64,000 nt of DNA, taken from Cellulosilyticum sp. Lineage in GTDB: Bacteria; Bacillota; Clostridia; Lachnospirales; Cellulosilyticaceae. Made by a program: the position numbers and the translations under genes. The stretch is from positions 33,148-97,147 of the forward strand of contig JAGAVZ010000253.1 in assembly GCA_017941635.1 (NCBI GenBank). Direction: 5' to 3'. This document shows positions 42,198 to 52,848 of this stretch, in pieces. The notes below the pieces were generated by a model. The model was not told the origin of the DNA. It did not search any database and saw only the letters and a list, made by a program, of their open reading frames with translations. Position 1 is the first letter of the stretch, and the number at the start of each line of letters is the position of its first letter.

Positions 42198-42336
42198 ATG
42201 TTATGTGCTTATTTGAAACTCTTGAATAAAGTAGTAAGTGGGCTTAATCATATTTATAGTTTTTGGGCGATTTGAGTAAATCAAAACAATACAATGAAAT
42301 AGTTAGAAAATTTGAGTTAATTTGAAGAGGCAATAG

Positions 42337-42547
42337 ATGAGAGCGATTAAAAGAATAGTTATGATTGCACTAAGTTTATGTTGTATGTATATACAGGCAG
42401 TTGCTAGTACAGAGCATATTAAGATTTATAGCGGAGTTCATAGGTGTCATAGTAGACTATGATGCACATATAAAAATCGTATCTATAAAAAAAGAAGATA
42501 GGAGAATAGAGTTAGAAAGAGTTATTGAAAGAGATGGAACGTTATGA
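42337..42547 (+). pseudogene. Remnant of a small secreted-protein gene
   Basis: ATG 42337 after GAAGAGG opens a convincing signal peptide (MRAIKRIVMIALSLCC... ending AVAS) and STEHIKIYSGVH, then stops at 42460. A neighbouring frame from 42443 continues for 34 codons (GVIVDYDAHIKIVS...) to a stop at 42545, as expected after one lost base. The two halves together would give a secreted protein of ~70 residues. This could also be a short genuine ORF of 41 codons. The remaining 42198-42719 interval is AT-rich with no other gene. Confidence 0.35.
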
Positions 42548-42719
42548 TGTTGTTGTAGAAAAAACAGGTCTTCTTTTTTTGATTTATAGGAAATAAAAAC
42601 GATGAAATACTTATGAAAAGTGCCAAAATATCCGATAAAAATGATAAGGCATATTAAATATAAAAGCTGTATTTGAAAATAATATAGATATGCAAATGAT
42701 ATAAGAGAGGGGAATTATA

Positions 42720-45700
42720 GTGGATATTAAAAGACAAGTAGCTAAATTGCTAGCCGTTGTAATGTTTTTTTCAACATTACAAAATGTATCACCTTTTTCA
42801 TTAAAGGCGGCAGATACATTGTATGGTTTCGAAGTCCTTCAGAAGATTTTAGTTGAAGGAAATCCAGGTTTAGAAGAAAGTAACCGTGTGACAGGTGAAG
42901 ATGAGACAGCATTAGCGAAATGGGAAATGAGTGCAACAGGTAACTATGTACTTAATTATTACATACAAGACGGAAATGACACTAAAAAGGTGGAAATGCT
43001 TTTTAAGTATATGGGCGATACAATTGACTTAAAAGGTAGAGTAGGTAATGAAAAAATTACGATTACAGAAAGAGAATTCAAAACAGATAAGTGGATTAAT
43101 AAAACAACATCTAGTGCTTTAACGTTTGAAAAACAATTTAATATTGGAACAAGTGCTAGAGAAAATAAGGATTATAGCATTGTTATTAATAACATAACAA
43201 TTAATCAAAAAAACCTTACTCTTAGAGTGAAAGTAGATATGACAAAAGATGTACCTCAGATTCAAGTCTATACAACAGGTATTGAAAAAGGGTATATCAA
43301 TGAATTTACTTTACAAAAAATCAAATATGATAATGAGATAGATGAAGAAAAGGACAATAATAGAAAAGTTGAAGATGCAGTTACAAAGCAGTTTTTTAAT
43401 GGACCTAAGAATTTTACGATTACACCAGTTCATTTAACAGATGATACACTTAAATCTACAGATTTGATTGATGATATTAATAGCATTACACCAGGTTCTA
43501 AACCAGGTATTAAGATTGCACTTGATAATCTTAAATATTTAAATGGTGATAAATTTGAAGAAATGACTGACACAACGCCTACAACAAAATTAAAAAAAGT
43601 TTCTATCAGATTGGCACCACAATACAGCAATAGTAATGATTATGTCACTGGTGATGGAAGTGTTAGCTTACGTTTTGTACCTATAGAGAATAAAGACATT
43701 GAAGTTTACATTGATGGTGAAGAGCAGACTGGTAAGAAGGTTAAAAAGAGTGAAGATGGAAAGCAAATTAATGTTTACTTAACAAAAGAGGAAATTTCTA
43801 GTGAACATGTTGTCACATGGGAGACATTGACACCAAGTATGGTAGTTATTGGAACATTTTCATTAGAAAATGATGCAAATCAATATACCCCAGAAAACAA
43901 GGGGCATACATATTTAAAATATACAATAAGCAAAGCAAATAGTAACCAAGTTAAATTTATTATTGAGCCATATAATATTAATTCAAAAGCAACTTATATT
44001 ATTTCAAGTAGTGAATGGTCAGCTGGCAGTGAATTTAAGGAAAAGGTTATTTATGAATATGACCCAAGTAAAACGAATAATAAGGAAATTACTGCGATAG
44101 TAGAGAACTCAAGTGTCAACTACTATAAAATAGAAGTAAAGATTGATAACCAGATTTATGTATCACAGGTTATTAAGTATGATCCAAAAGGGTTTGTAAT
44201 ACAACCTAGTGTAAGTAGCATCAAGACGATTGAAAATATTTATGCTGTACCTAATTATAAAACGGAGAGTAATGCAAATTATCCATTAGCCATAGGTTTT
44301 GATTTAAAATGGTCAGCACCTGATAATTTAGAATCCCTATTAACTCATGGAGATTTATATTATGAGCTATTACTTAGAGAAAATAAGAATGATAAAGATC
44401 CTATTACTACACCAAATTTAGCAGGAACAGAAGGTTATGCAGCATATTCAAAAATATTTAAAGTAAGTAAAGATAATAGTGATGAGGATAAAGTAATTGT
44501 TGAAGTGGCTAGAGCAGGGGAAAATGGTCCATTATTGGGAACAGCGGGACAATTAGATGAAGAGGATGAAACAGAGGCCAAGTATAATAGATATAATATG
44601 GCCAAAGGTGAATTTTCAATGGAAAATATTTCTTTAATGAATTTGAGTCCATCTTGGAATAAATGGGAACAAATTACTTTTCCTGATAACTATAATTATG
44701 CTACATCAGGTAATTATTTAGAAGGATTTTCAGTAGGAGATACATTATCTGCTAAACCAATTCCAGGGGTATATTATTTATCATTAAGAACAGTTTATGT
44801 ACCGAAGGATTCTGATAAAAGTTTTACATATAGTTCAGAATCAAACCTAGAGTCAATTTCATTAGATTTAGTTAATGAAATTGTACCAGTACCAGTTGGT
44901 ATTACCAGCCAAGATGTAACTGTAAATAATAGTGCTATCACTGAAAAGATAGAGTTTGATTATGTAAGTATTGAAAGCTATGTAAAGAAAATGCTCCAAC
45001 CAGCAGGCTTAAAGTTATCTAATGATAAAGATGAAAAGTACAGTGGGGAATATATTCTTTATTTATATCAAAAAGATGAAGCACTTACAGAATCAAATGT
45101 GGAGGATATTACACCAATAGATGTTAAATTAGGTGAAGAATTTAATATTACTTCAGCAATGGCAGAGCGATTAAGAGCTGGAGAAGTTATTGCTGTTAAA
45201 GTAAAAATATCTGAACTTAAAGGTGAAGGTAGAGGTAATATTAAATTTAAAGGACTAGATAGTAATCAAGTTTACTATTTACAAGCACGTACAAAACTTT
45301 TACCTAAAGATAGTGAAGGCAAAGAGGATCCAAGATATTCTTTACTTTCTAAGATTTTTACATTTACTACAGCAGCAGATTTAGTACCACCAAGACCAGA
45401 GGACAAGAAACCAACTGCACCAAGAGACCTCACAATTGTAGAGGATAGCTTAACAAAGAACTCTGTAAAGTTACAATGGAAAGTTGCTGACTTTGAAAAA
45501 GATAGTGATGTTCAAAAAACATACTATGAAGTAATTAGAGCAGATAAAAATTTATCAGATAGTCAAAAAGGGTTAACTATTGAAGAACTAATAGCTGCCA
45601 ATAATAAATGGGTAGGTTTTAGTTCGTTTGACCCAAATAGTAGCAATTATAATAGCACAGATTATATGATGGTTTATACAAGTGAGACAAATGCTTGGAA

Positions 45701-47609
45701 AGCACTTGAACCAGCTCAGATTGCAAATAACTCGGATGATTTAGATACAACGCTTACATTATTTGATGATTCTTTAAAACCAAATCAAATTTACTATTAC
45801 TATGTAAGAACAGTTGCCATTATTAATGGAGTAAAAGTAAATTCTGGATGGATTATGGTGCCAGTAACAACTGCACCAGTTGGTAAGCCAGAAAATCTAA
45901 AAGTTGAGTTAAAAGACTATGATTATGATGCAAAAAGAGAAACAGTTATTAGCTTTGATGCACCAATTCCAGATGGAGCTAAAGTTCCAGATGAATTTGA
46001 ATTTGAAATTGCTGTATTAGGAACAAAGGATGCAGATTATAGATTAGATTATCCAACAAAATTAATTACATCAACTAAAGATCATGCAGGAACACCAGCA
46101 GGTTATACACACTTTGTGTATAAGATTACAGGTCTTAATCCTAATACTCGCTATGATATTAAAGTAAGAATTAAAGATAAGACTCAAGATATTTCTGATG
46201 GAAGTAGCTATCCAACTTCATCTTATTGTGATCCAGTTGCTACAAGAACAGAGTATGATGAAGATTATGAAGAAGAACAAAAGAAATATGAAGAGTTCCT
46301 TAAAAAGTTTGATCAAGAAGTAGAGAAACTTGGTAATAGGGAATACTGGGTTGTAGAAGAAGATACAACTTATAAATATCGTAATGATTATATGAATGCC
46401 AAGGCAGCTATGAATAATGAATACAACTTAGTTGTAGAAGATGATAGCGAAGCAACATACTATATTCCTGCCGAAGCTTTTATGACAGCTACAGAGAATA
46501 ACACAACACTTAATATCACAATAGGTGATTATAGTGCCAGTATTAGACCATATACACTTACAGAATCAACAGAAGAGATTGAAGAAGTATTAGACCAAAT
46601 TGCAAATAACAAGATTGAAGATTATTACATACAAATCAGTTTCTCTTTAAACAGTATCTCAGGAACAGTTGGTGGACAAAATGTCTTATCACCAAAAATG
46701 ATAATTGATATGGAAGTAGTTTATTCAAAAGAAGAAGAAGACCATATTGAGTATGAAATTGAAGAGGCTTTAACTGACTTAGCAGCTAACTCGAGAAAAG
46801 ATGTTATCAAACAACTAAAGAAGAAAGTTGATAATGGAAAAATTGATGAAGATGTACTAAGCGATATTGTAAGTGATGAAATGGAAGAGTTAGAATCTGA
46901 TTTAGCTAAGAAGGTAAAGAAAATCCTTAATAATAAAACTAAGAAAAAAGTAAGTATTAATAAGATTGAAAAAGCAATTTTATTAATAGCAAAAATTGAT
47001 GCATATGCAGCTGATGGTTATTATTATTCTGGTAACTGGATGAGTGTAGATGTATATTCAGCATTAGGTGGCTTTTCAATTGAAGCAAACCAATTAGGGG
47101 CTTATGTAATTACAGGGCAAGCTTCATTATTAGATACAGTACCAAGCTTGGCTCCGTATCAAAGTTTCATTTCAAAATATCATTTAACAGATATCTTTAC
47201 TTTAGATGGTTATATGATTAAAACAGCAGTGAGAAAAGATCAACTCTATGGAGCAGTGGCTAGAGTATTAGGGGCACCAAGGAATACAGATAATGTAACA
47301 TATCTTAAGAGTAAAAATATCCAAGGACTTTCAACACTGAGAATAGGTGAAAATGTAAGACAAGATGAAACAGTTTATATTGTAATGCAAGCCTATGAAA
47401 AGCTTTATAACCGCCCTGTAAGTACAATTGCAATTAAGAATAGACAAAGTGTTCAAAATATAGGTGCATTCCAACCTGTTTATAGAAACTATGTTTATGC
47501 AGCAGTTGAACTTAAGATTGTAGAACCTACTGATAATAAAGTGATGCCAAGCAAGCAAATGACAGTAGAAGAGGTTATTAAGTTACTTTATAAAGTACAA
47601 TCATTCTAG
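42720..47609 (+). CDS. Giant secreted fibronectin type III protein with SLH-like C-terminus (1629 aa)
   Basis: Not matched to a characterised protein. The start is GTG 42720 after AGAGAGGGGAA. A signal peptide (~1-31) ends SLKA. The long N-terminal half is beta-rich, with Lys/Asp/Asn-rich repeats. Fn3-like domains are clear at ~895-1056 and ~1057-1180. A charged helical stretch follows (~1365-1430, KDVIKQLKKKVDNGK), and the C-terminal ~200 residues contain degenerate S-layer homology modules (YHLTDIFTLDGYMIKTAVRKDQ, YVYAAVELKIVEPTDNKVMP). There is no sortase motif, so attachment through the SLH-like part to wall polymers is likely. The next gene is a paralogue 11 bases downstream. Roles in S-layer or surface adhesion are inference. 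Confidence 0.8.
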   Translation: MDIKRQVAKLLAVVMFFSTLQNVSPFSLKAADTLYGFEVLQKILVEGNPGLEESNRVTGEDETALAKWEMSATGNYVLNYYIQDGNDTKKVEMLFKYMGDTIDLKGRVGNEKITITEREFKTDKWINKTTSSALTFEKQFNIGTSARENKDYSIVINNITINQKNLTLRVKVDMTKDVPQIQVYTTGIEKGYINEFTLQKIKYDNEIDEEKDNNRKVEDAVTKQFFNGPKNFTITPVHLTDDTLKSTDLIDDINSITPGSKPGIKIALDNLKYLNGDKFEEMTDTTPTTKLKKVSIRLAPQYSNSNDYVTGDGSVSLRFVPIENKDIEVYIDGEEQTGKKVKKSEDGKQINVYLTKEEISSEHVVTWETLTPSMVVIGTFSLENDANQYTPENKGHTYLKYTISKANSNQVKFIIEPYNINSKATYIISSSEWSAGSEFKEKVIYEYDPSKTNNKEITAIVENSSVNYYKIEVKIDNQIYVSQVIKYDPKGFVIQPSVSSIKTIENIYAVPNYKTESNANYPLAIGFDLKWSAPDNLESLLTHGDLYYELLLRENKNDKDPITTPNLAGTEGYAAYSKIFKVSKDNSDEDKVIVEVARAGENGPLLGTAGQLDEEDETEAKYNRYNMAKGEFSMENISLMNLSPSWNKWEQITFPDNYNYATSGNYLEGFSVGDTLSAKPIPGVYYLSLRTVYVPKDSDKSFTYSSESNLESISLDLVNEIVPVPVGITSQDVTVNNSAITEKIEFDYVSIESYVKKMLQPAGLKLSNDKDEKYSGEYILYLYQKDEALTESNVEDITPIDVKLGEEFNITSAMAERLRAGEVIAVKVKISELKGEGRGNIKFKGLDSNQVYYLQARTKLLPKDSEGKEDPRYSLLSKIFTFTTAADLVPPRPEDKKPTAPRDLTIVEDSLTKNSVKLQWKVADFEKDSDVQKTYYEVIRADKNLSDSQKGLTIEELIAANNKWVGFSSFDPNSSNYNSTDYMMVYTSETNAWKALEPAQIANNSDDLDTTLTLFDDSLKPNQIYYYYVRTVAIINGVKVNSGWIMVPVTTAPVGKPENLKVELKDYDYDAKRETVISFDAPIPDGAKVPDEFEFEIAVLGTKDADYRLDYPTKLITSTKDHAGTPAGYTHFVYKITGLNPNTRYDIKVRIKDKTQDISDGSSYPTSSYCDPVATRTEYDEDYEEEQKKYEEFLKKFDQEVEKLGNREYWVVEEDTTYKYRNDYMNAKAAMNNEYNLVVEDDSEATYYIPAEAFMTATENNTTLNITIGDYSASIRPYTLTESTEEIEEVLDQIANNKIEDYYIQISFSLNSISGTVGGQNVLSPKMIIDMEVVYSKEEEDHIEYEIEEALTDLAANSRKDVIKQLKKKVDNGKIDEDVLSDIVSDEMEELESDLAKKVKKILNNKTKKKVSINKIEKAILLIAKIDAYAADGYYYSGNWMSVDVYSALGGFSIEANQLGAYVITGQASLLDTVPSLAPYQSFISKYHLTDIFTLDGYMIKTAVRKDQLYGAVARVLGAPRNTDNVTYLKSKNIQGLSTLRIGENVRQDETVYIVMQAYEKLYNRPVSTIAIKNRQSVQNIGAFQPVYRNYVYAAVELKIVEPTDNKVMPSKQMTVEEVIKLLYKVQSF

Positions 47610-47620
47610 GGGGGAGCAAA

Positions 47621-50600
47621 ATGACTAAAAAGAAAATAGCTTTATTATTAGCAGTCGTTATGTTTTTAAACAACATAACGCTGCTGGCTAATACACAGCT
47701 TAGGATTCCGGTTAATGGACTTGACTATGTTAATGTAAGTCATGGTCTTACGGGAACAGAAGGTAATATTTATCCTAAAGCGGAGATAAGTTTTGTGCCT
47801 GAAGATAATTCAGGAAATAATCGTGCAGATGGAAATTATGAAGGTGAACATGCAACTCAACACTATAATATCGTGTTAAAGGATTCACTAGGCGGAACTG
47901 TAGATACTGAAACTTTAACAATAGAAGAGGTAAATAATAGTGTAATTAATGGTAAAGCAACAATAAATATTGAAGACCATTTAGCGAATTCTACAACGTT
48001 TAGAAATGGTCGTCTATATAAGTTGGTAGTGCAGCCAGGACATATACATCATGATGCACAAGGTAACCCAATTCCAGCAACGTTAGATCCTGCAACTCGT
48101 GATCCAGTACGTTTCTTTATTACAGATTTAAATACTATTGCTAGAGAAAAAGATGGTGAACTTGAAGTTGTATGGGAATATATACCAAATGCTATTTATC
48201 AATTAACTTATATTGATATGGATTGTAAGACAAAAGATGAAGTAGATGGGATAGGACTTAATAACTATACTGGTGTAGGGTCTAAAACACTTTCATTAAA
48301 AGCTGAGCAATTAGATAAATTCACAGAAGATGGTGTAACGAAGGTTAAATATGTTTTAGAAAATACATTACCAGGCCAAAGATATTCAGCTTACGCATTA
48401 GTAACAGGAATGGAGACAAATAGTTTCTTAACTGATAAATGGGAAAATGTAGGGGTTAATAAAACAACACCTAAAATTACAAGTGCAACAAAAAGTATTA
48501 ACCTAGATGTAGTTAATATTGGTAACAATCGTATTAAATTATCATGGACATTAAGATCATGGATGAATGGTAATATTGAAACGATTAAAATTTGGCGAAG
48601 AGGAGAAGGAGAAACAACTGAGTCTCTAATCGGAACCATCAAGCAAACATCAGATTCATCAAGTGATGATGGAACTTACGAACATGATGAACCTACAAAG
48701 AATAGTTACTATCAAGTAGAATTTATTTTAAAAGATGGGACTTCAATTCGTACCAATGAAAAACTATATATTCCATATGCCTTAAGAGAGAAACCTCTTA
48801 AGCCACAAGTACCAGAACCATTTAGTAAGCTTTTAGATGAGAATACAATTACAGCTAATAAAGATAAGTATATTGTTAAAGGTGATGATGTACCTGTTGA
48901 AGAAATGGAACCAAATACATTTCATGTAAAAAATAAAAGTCCGTTACAAGTTCAACTTGTATGGGATGCACCAACACGAAAAGATGCAAATGGAAATAGT
49001 GTAATTGATTATGATATTAAATATGATATTTGGGTATCTAATCAAGTTTTAAATGACAAAAATACAGCAAATATGGAACCAGTTATTAAAGACTTAAGCA
49101 TTAGTGAAAGCGATGAAAATGGTCTTATTAAGACAAAGGGAGCACAAAATGTAGTAGGTTTTAAAACAATCTTGGATAAATACTTAGATAAAAATAATGT
49201 TGTAAAGAGCCTAAATACCAATCAGACATACTATATTAAAATCGTAGCCAAAAAGGCATATGGTGAGATTATTGAAGAATCACAATCTACTATTGTAACT
49301 ATTACAGTAGATAAAAATGGTGATATTTATGCACCACCTGCATTGGCTAAGCCACCATTAAAAGTAGTAGAAAGCACAGTAACAAAAGAAAGTGCTCAAA
49401 TTGAATGGTTAGAAAAATGGTATGAAATTAAAGCAAAAAGTATTACAGATTATGCAAATACAACTGAAGAAGAGAAATTCTTTGCTGGTCTTTGGAATAG
49501 CAGAGTTTACCTAGATAGTAGTGCTAAACCTGTTATTAGATTTGAAGGCGATAATAAATTTACAAAATATGATTTACTTACAAAGGATATTTTAAGTGAA
49601 GTAAGAGGCAAAGCAAAAGAAAAAGATCCAGATTATGATGATAAATACATGGATCGAGAGATCGTTCTAGGTAGAGATGTACAATATGAAGTAAAAACAA
49701 TCTTATATGATCAAGTTGTAAAAGAAATTAATGAATCAAGCACAACAACGACTCCAGCAGGATTAAAAATCTCTAAGTGGGTAGTAGATAATGAAAGTAA
49801 TACAACAGAAGGATGGCAAACAATTACACCAGGTAAAGGTTCACATGACGGTTTGGACTGGAAAAACTATACAGTTACAGGACTTGAGGCTAATACCAAA
49901 TATCTTGTTTTAATTAGAGCATATAGAGTATTAGAAGATGGTACAAAGTTACCACAAACTTATCCAAGCTATGTTATTGTAACAACAGAGTCTGATTTTG
50001 ATTCACCAGAGCCAATTCCAACCGTGCCAATTCTGAATCCGGATGGTACAACAGATACATCTGTATCAGTATGGTGGACATATAATAAAGACTTTAAATA
50101 CACATTAAAATATGGAAGAGTAGATGATGTTAATAAGGCAACAGAATGGCCATTTACTATTTCAGATCAAATCGGGGATAAGGATTATGTAGCAGATGGT
50201 GACAAAGCACACATTAAGATTACAGGTTTATTCCCAGAAACAGGTTATTATGTATGGTTACAAGCAAGCCAAAAAGAAGGCGATAAAGTTTCAGAGTGGA
50301 GTAACTCTGTATACCAAGTAACAGATGAATTAGGGATACCAGATGTACCAAGAGGACTAGGTGTTGCAGATTATAAAACAATCTTAGCACTAGGACAAGA
50401 TTTCAAGCCAGTAAGTTCAGATTACATTACTGTAGAGTGGATGAGAGATCAAAATGATATCGAGGCAACTGAAGGTGCAGAAGAAAATACAGAAAATGAA
50501 AAACTTGAAAAGACATATAGCTATGTTGTAGAGTTTGCCGATAATTCTAAATTCCAAGATGCTCTTACTTTTACCGTAGAAGATGCATCAACAGGCGAGG

Positions 50601-51895
50601 GGTATGAGGCATTAGATAAAACAACAGTTAAGTTTACCGGTCTTGAAGCAAATAAAAAGTACTATGTACGCGTAAAAACAGTTGTAACAATACAGATTGA
50701 TGATAGAACTATTGTTAAAGAATCTGAATTCACAGATCGTGTAGGAATTTATACAGGAACATCTAGTGATGAATATGATGGAGGAGACAATCCAAACATC
50801 ATAGAATATCCAGACCCAATTGTAGAAGATTACAAAAACGGTATCTGGACATACGAAATTGTAGATGCAGCTAAAATTACAACTCAGATTGTAGATAGCA
50901 ATAACTTCTATTACACAGTTACCTTAGAAAACTACAAAAATAAACATGATGCAGTCACAAGAAGATTAAAGATGCCAGTTAAAGTATTAAGTACCCTTGC
51001 AAATCGTGGTATGACACTTCAAGTTGTTACAAATATTGCAACTTACGAAATTCCAGGTCAATCATTAAAGTCTTACATTAACCAGTATCAAGGTATAGAT
51101 AAAGTACAATTTGACTTCACAAGAAAGAGTTATTCAGATATTGCGACTTATGTAAGAAGTTATCCTGAGGAATATCAAAGTGGAGAGGTATTAAAGATTG
51201 GTTTTAGAGGAAACGCTAAAAATACAATTGTTAATACATTAAATTCTGCAATGAAAGTAAAAATGAAGTTAGATGTAGCAACATCATATAACTATAATAA
51301 CTACTCAACTTATTTATACAATTATTCAACAGGTAACTGGGAGTCACAAGCTTATCAACCAGATACTGCAACGAATAAATATTTAGTGTATTCTACAATG
51401 TATACAGGGCTTAATGCACTTTACTTAAGATCAATAGAACCAACTAATACTAATTCGAATTACTTAATGAATGCCTTAATAAGTGTGTATAATATTACAG
51501 GACTTGGCACAGTATATGAACAAACAGACTATGTTAAAGCATCTCAATACGTTAAGTTAATGTTAGGTATTGCAGAAGACAGCAAAGGTATTAATCTGAC
51601 CGAACAAGCATCTTCAAATGATTATGCAGCAGCTAAAAAAGCAGGTATCTACATTAGTGATTCAAAAGGTAATATTACAAAAGAACAAGCACTTGCAGGT
51701 GCAGTAAGACTTTATGAAATCAAAAAAGGTTATAAAGTTAAACCTTCTAATCAAACATTTAGTGGTGTAAGCTCTAGATACAAAGAAGCAGTTTCAAAAG
51801 CTTATGCTATTGGAATGATTGACTCAATCAAAGATCCACAAGATAGTATTACATACGGTGAATTATGTGACTGGATTGCACTAGCAATCGATTAG
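47621..51895 (+). CDS. Giant secreted fibronectin type III protein with SLH-like C-terminus (1424 aa), paralogue of the preceding gene
   Basis: Signal peptide ~1-24 (MTKKKIALLLAVVMFLNNIT). The domain plan matches the gene before it: beta-rich N-terminal half, Fn3 repeats near ~575-800, ~800-905 and ~906-1045 (recurrent LEANTKYLVLIRAY and GLEANKKYYVRVKT, the Fn3 strand G/F pattern), a stalk domain beginning after DEYDGGDNP, and degenerate SLH modules in the last ~110 residues ending SSRYKEAVSKAYAIGMID and ITYGELCDWIALAID. The ribosome site GGGGGGAG lies 6 bases before the ATG and only 11 bases after the previous stop, so the two are co-translated in one operon. Function is unknown. Surface display is the safest inference. 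Confidence 0.8.
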   Translation: MTKKKIALLLAVVMFLNNITLLANTQLRIPVNGLDYVNVSHGLTGTEGNIYPKAEISFVPEDNSGNNRADGNYEGEHATQHYNIVLKDSLGGTVDTETLTIEEVNNSVINGKATINIEDHLANSTTFRNGRLYKLVVQPGHIHHDAQGNPIPATLDPATRDPVRFFITDLNTIAREKDGELEVVWEYIPNAIYQLTYIDMDCKTKDEVDGIGLNNYTGVGSKTLSLKAEQLDKFTEDGVTKVKYVLENTLPGQRYSAYALVTGMETNSFLTDKWENVGVNKTTPKITSATKSINLDVVNIGNNRIKLSWTLRSWMNGNIETIKIWRRGEGETTESLIGTIKQTSDSSSDDGTYEHDEPTKNSYYQVEFILKDGTSIRTNEKLYIPYALREKPLKPQVPEPFSKLLDENTITANKDKYIVKGDDVPVEEMEPNTFHVKNKSPLQVQLVWDAPTRKDANGNSVIDYDIKYDIWVSNQVLNDKNTANMEPVIKDLSISESDENGLIKTKGAQNVVGFKTILDKYLDKNNVVKSLNTNQTYYIKIVAKKAYGEIIEESQSTIVTITVDKNGDIYAPPALAKPPLKVVESTVTKESAQIEWLEKWYEIKAKSITDYANTTEEEKFFAGLWNSRVYLDSSAKPVIRFEGDNKFTKYDLLTKDILSEVRGKAKEKDPDYDDKYMDREIVLGRDVQYEVKTILYDQVVKEINESSTTTTPAGLKISKWVVDNESNTTEGWQTITPGKGSHDGLDWKNYTVTGLEANTKYLVLIRAYRVLEDGTKLPQTYPSYVIVTTESDFDSPEPIPTVPILNPDGTTDTSVSVWWTYNKDFKYTLKYGRVDDVNKATEWPFTISDQIGDKDYVADGDKAHIKITGLFPETGYYVWLQASQKEGDKVSEWSNSVYQVTDELGIPDVPRGLGVADYKTILALGQDFKPVSSDYITVEWMRDQNDIEATEGAEENTENEKLEKTYSYVVEFADNSKFQDALTFTVEDASTGEGYEALDKTTVKFTGLEANKKYYVRVKTVVTIQIDDRTIVKESEFTDRVGIYTGTSSDEYDGGDNPNIIEYPDPIVEDYKNGIWTYEIVDAAKITTQIVDSNNFYYTVTLENYKNKHDAVTRRLKMPVKVLSTLANRGMTLQVVTNIATYEIPGQSLKSYINQYQGIDKVQFDFTRKSYSDIATYVRSYPEEYQSGEVLKIGFRGNAKNTIVNTLNSAMKVKMKLDVATSYNYNNYSTYLYNYSTGNWESQAYQPDTATNKYLVYSTMYTGLNALYLRSIEPTNTNSNYLMNALISVYNITGLGTVYEQTDYVKASQYVKLMLGIAEDSKGINLTEQASSNDYAAAKKAGIYISDSKGNITKEQALAGAVRLYEIKKGYKVKPSNQTFSGVSSRYKEAVSKAYAIGMIDSIKDPQDSITYGELCDWIALAID

Positions 51896-52006
51896 GATAG
51901 CAATCATTAAGAGGTTAAGATGATGACGGTCATTTGACTAGCTAGAACTAGTAATCTAAAAATAGTACTAGAAAAAATACTATATAAATTGAATAAAAGA
52001 TGATAT

Positions 52007-52049
52007 AAAACCCCATACTCTAACTACAAATAGGAAGAGATGGGGTTTT
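52007..52049 (+). terminator. Hairpin between the Fn3 operon and ywmB
   Basis: AAAACCCCAT (52007-52016) pairs with ATGGGGTTTT (52040-52049), followed by AATT. It can end the upstream operon. Its 3' arm lies 5-14 bases before the ywmB ATG and contains the only G-rich ribosome-site candidate other than AGGAAGAG at 52032, so folding may also limit ywmB translation. Confidence 0.65.
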
Positions 52050-52053
52050 AATT

Positions 52054-52848
52054 ATGAGAAAAAAAGTTATAGCTATTATTCTAAGTACTCTAGTCATTCT
52101 CAGTGCAAGTTACCTCTTTGCACTTGAAGTATATGATACCATGCCAAATAAGTTAGAAAAGTTCCAAGCAAAGCTTTTACTAGAGGGAATTACTTATGAT
52201 GAAATAGGTGTTCAGCTTACAGGAATCCAATATGATATGCCTGAAACAATCGACACATTAACAAAGATGAATGAAGAAATGAATGTAGCTCTTGCACATG
52301 AAGAAGGTTGTTCTAAGCTGTGCCAGATATCACATGCTCATTTAGCAAATACTAATATTATACAAGGAAATCAATTTATAGAAATAGATAGCAATCAAAA
52401 TAATGAAACATGGGAATATGCTTTCAGTTTAAAAAACCAAAAAGATATTCATGATAACATGTTCTATAGCTTGAATATGACAGGTAAAGATATTCAAAAG
52501 TTAGATACATTAAGGGCGAGAGGGAGAGAGCAGCTAGAAGATTGGAATGTGGAGATTAGTGAAAGTATTTATTTCAAAGGAATGATAGAAGGGCCTGTAT
52601 CTAAAGAGGAAGAATGGCAAATTGCATCCGTTTTTTTTAATCAATTCAATGCCGAGTCAACCAATTACTACGAAGATGATCTAATGGCGTCTACATGTGT
52701 ATATTATGCCCATACACCATGGATCAAGGAATATGTAAAAGAGAATGGGAATGAAAGAACTAATATGCAAGTTGGATTTAAATATAATGATGAACTCAAT
52801 CAGACAGAAATTATCATCGCTTTTCCTTTTTATAATATGCCGTTTTAA
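52054..52848 (+). CDS. ywmB: YwmB-family secreted protein
   Basis: A 264-residue protein with an N-terminal signal or anchor helix (~4-23). The rest looks like the YwmB (TATA-box-like) fold: ESIYFKGMIEGPVSKEEEWQIASVFF, then SVYYAHTPWIKEYV-like (STCVYYAHTPWI) and GFKYNDELNQTEIIIAFP near the end, which are the conserved parts of the family. The function is unknown. Its gene precedes murAA and spoIID in Bacillus, and here it directly precedes spoIID. The ATG at 52054 is favoured by the signal peptide. Confidence 0.8.
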   Translation: MRKKVIAIILSTLVILSASYLFALEVYDTMPNKLEKFQAKLLLEGITYDEIGVQLTGIQYDMPETIDTLTKMNEEMNVALAHEEGCSKLCQISHAHLANTNIIQGNQFIEIDSNQNNETWEYAFSLKNQKDIHDNMFYSLNMTGKDIQKLDTLRARGREQLEDWNVEISESIYFKGMIEGPVSKEEEWQIASVFFNQFNAESTNYYEDDLMASTCVYYAHTPWIKEYVKENGNERTNMQVGFKYNDELNQTEIIIAFPFYNMPF

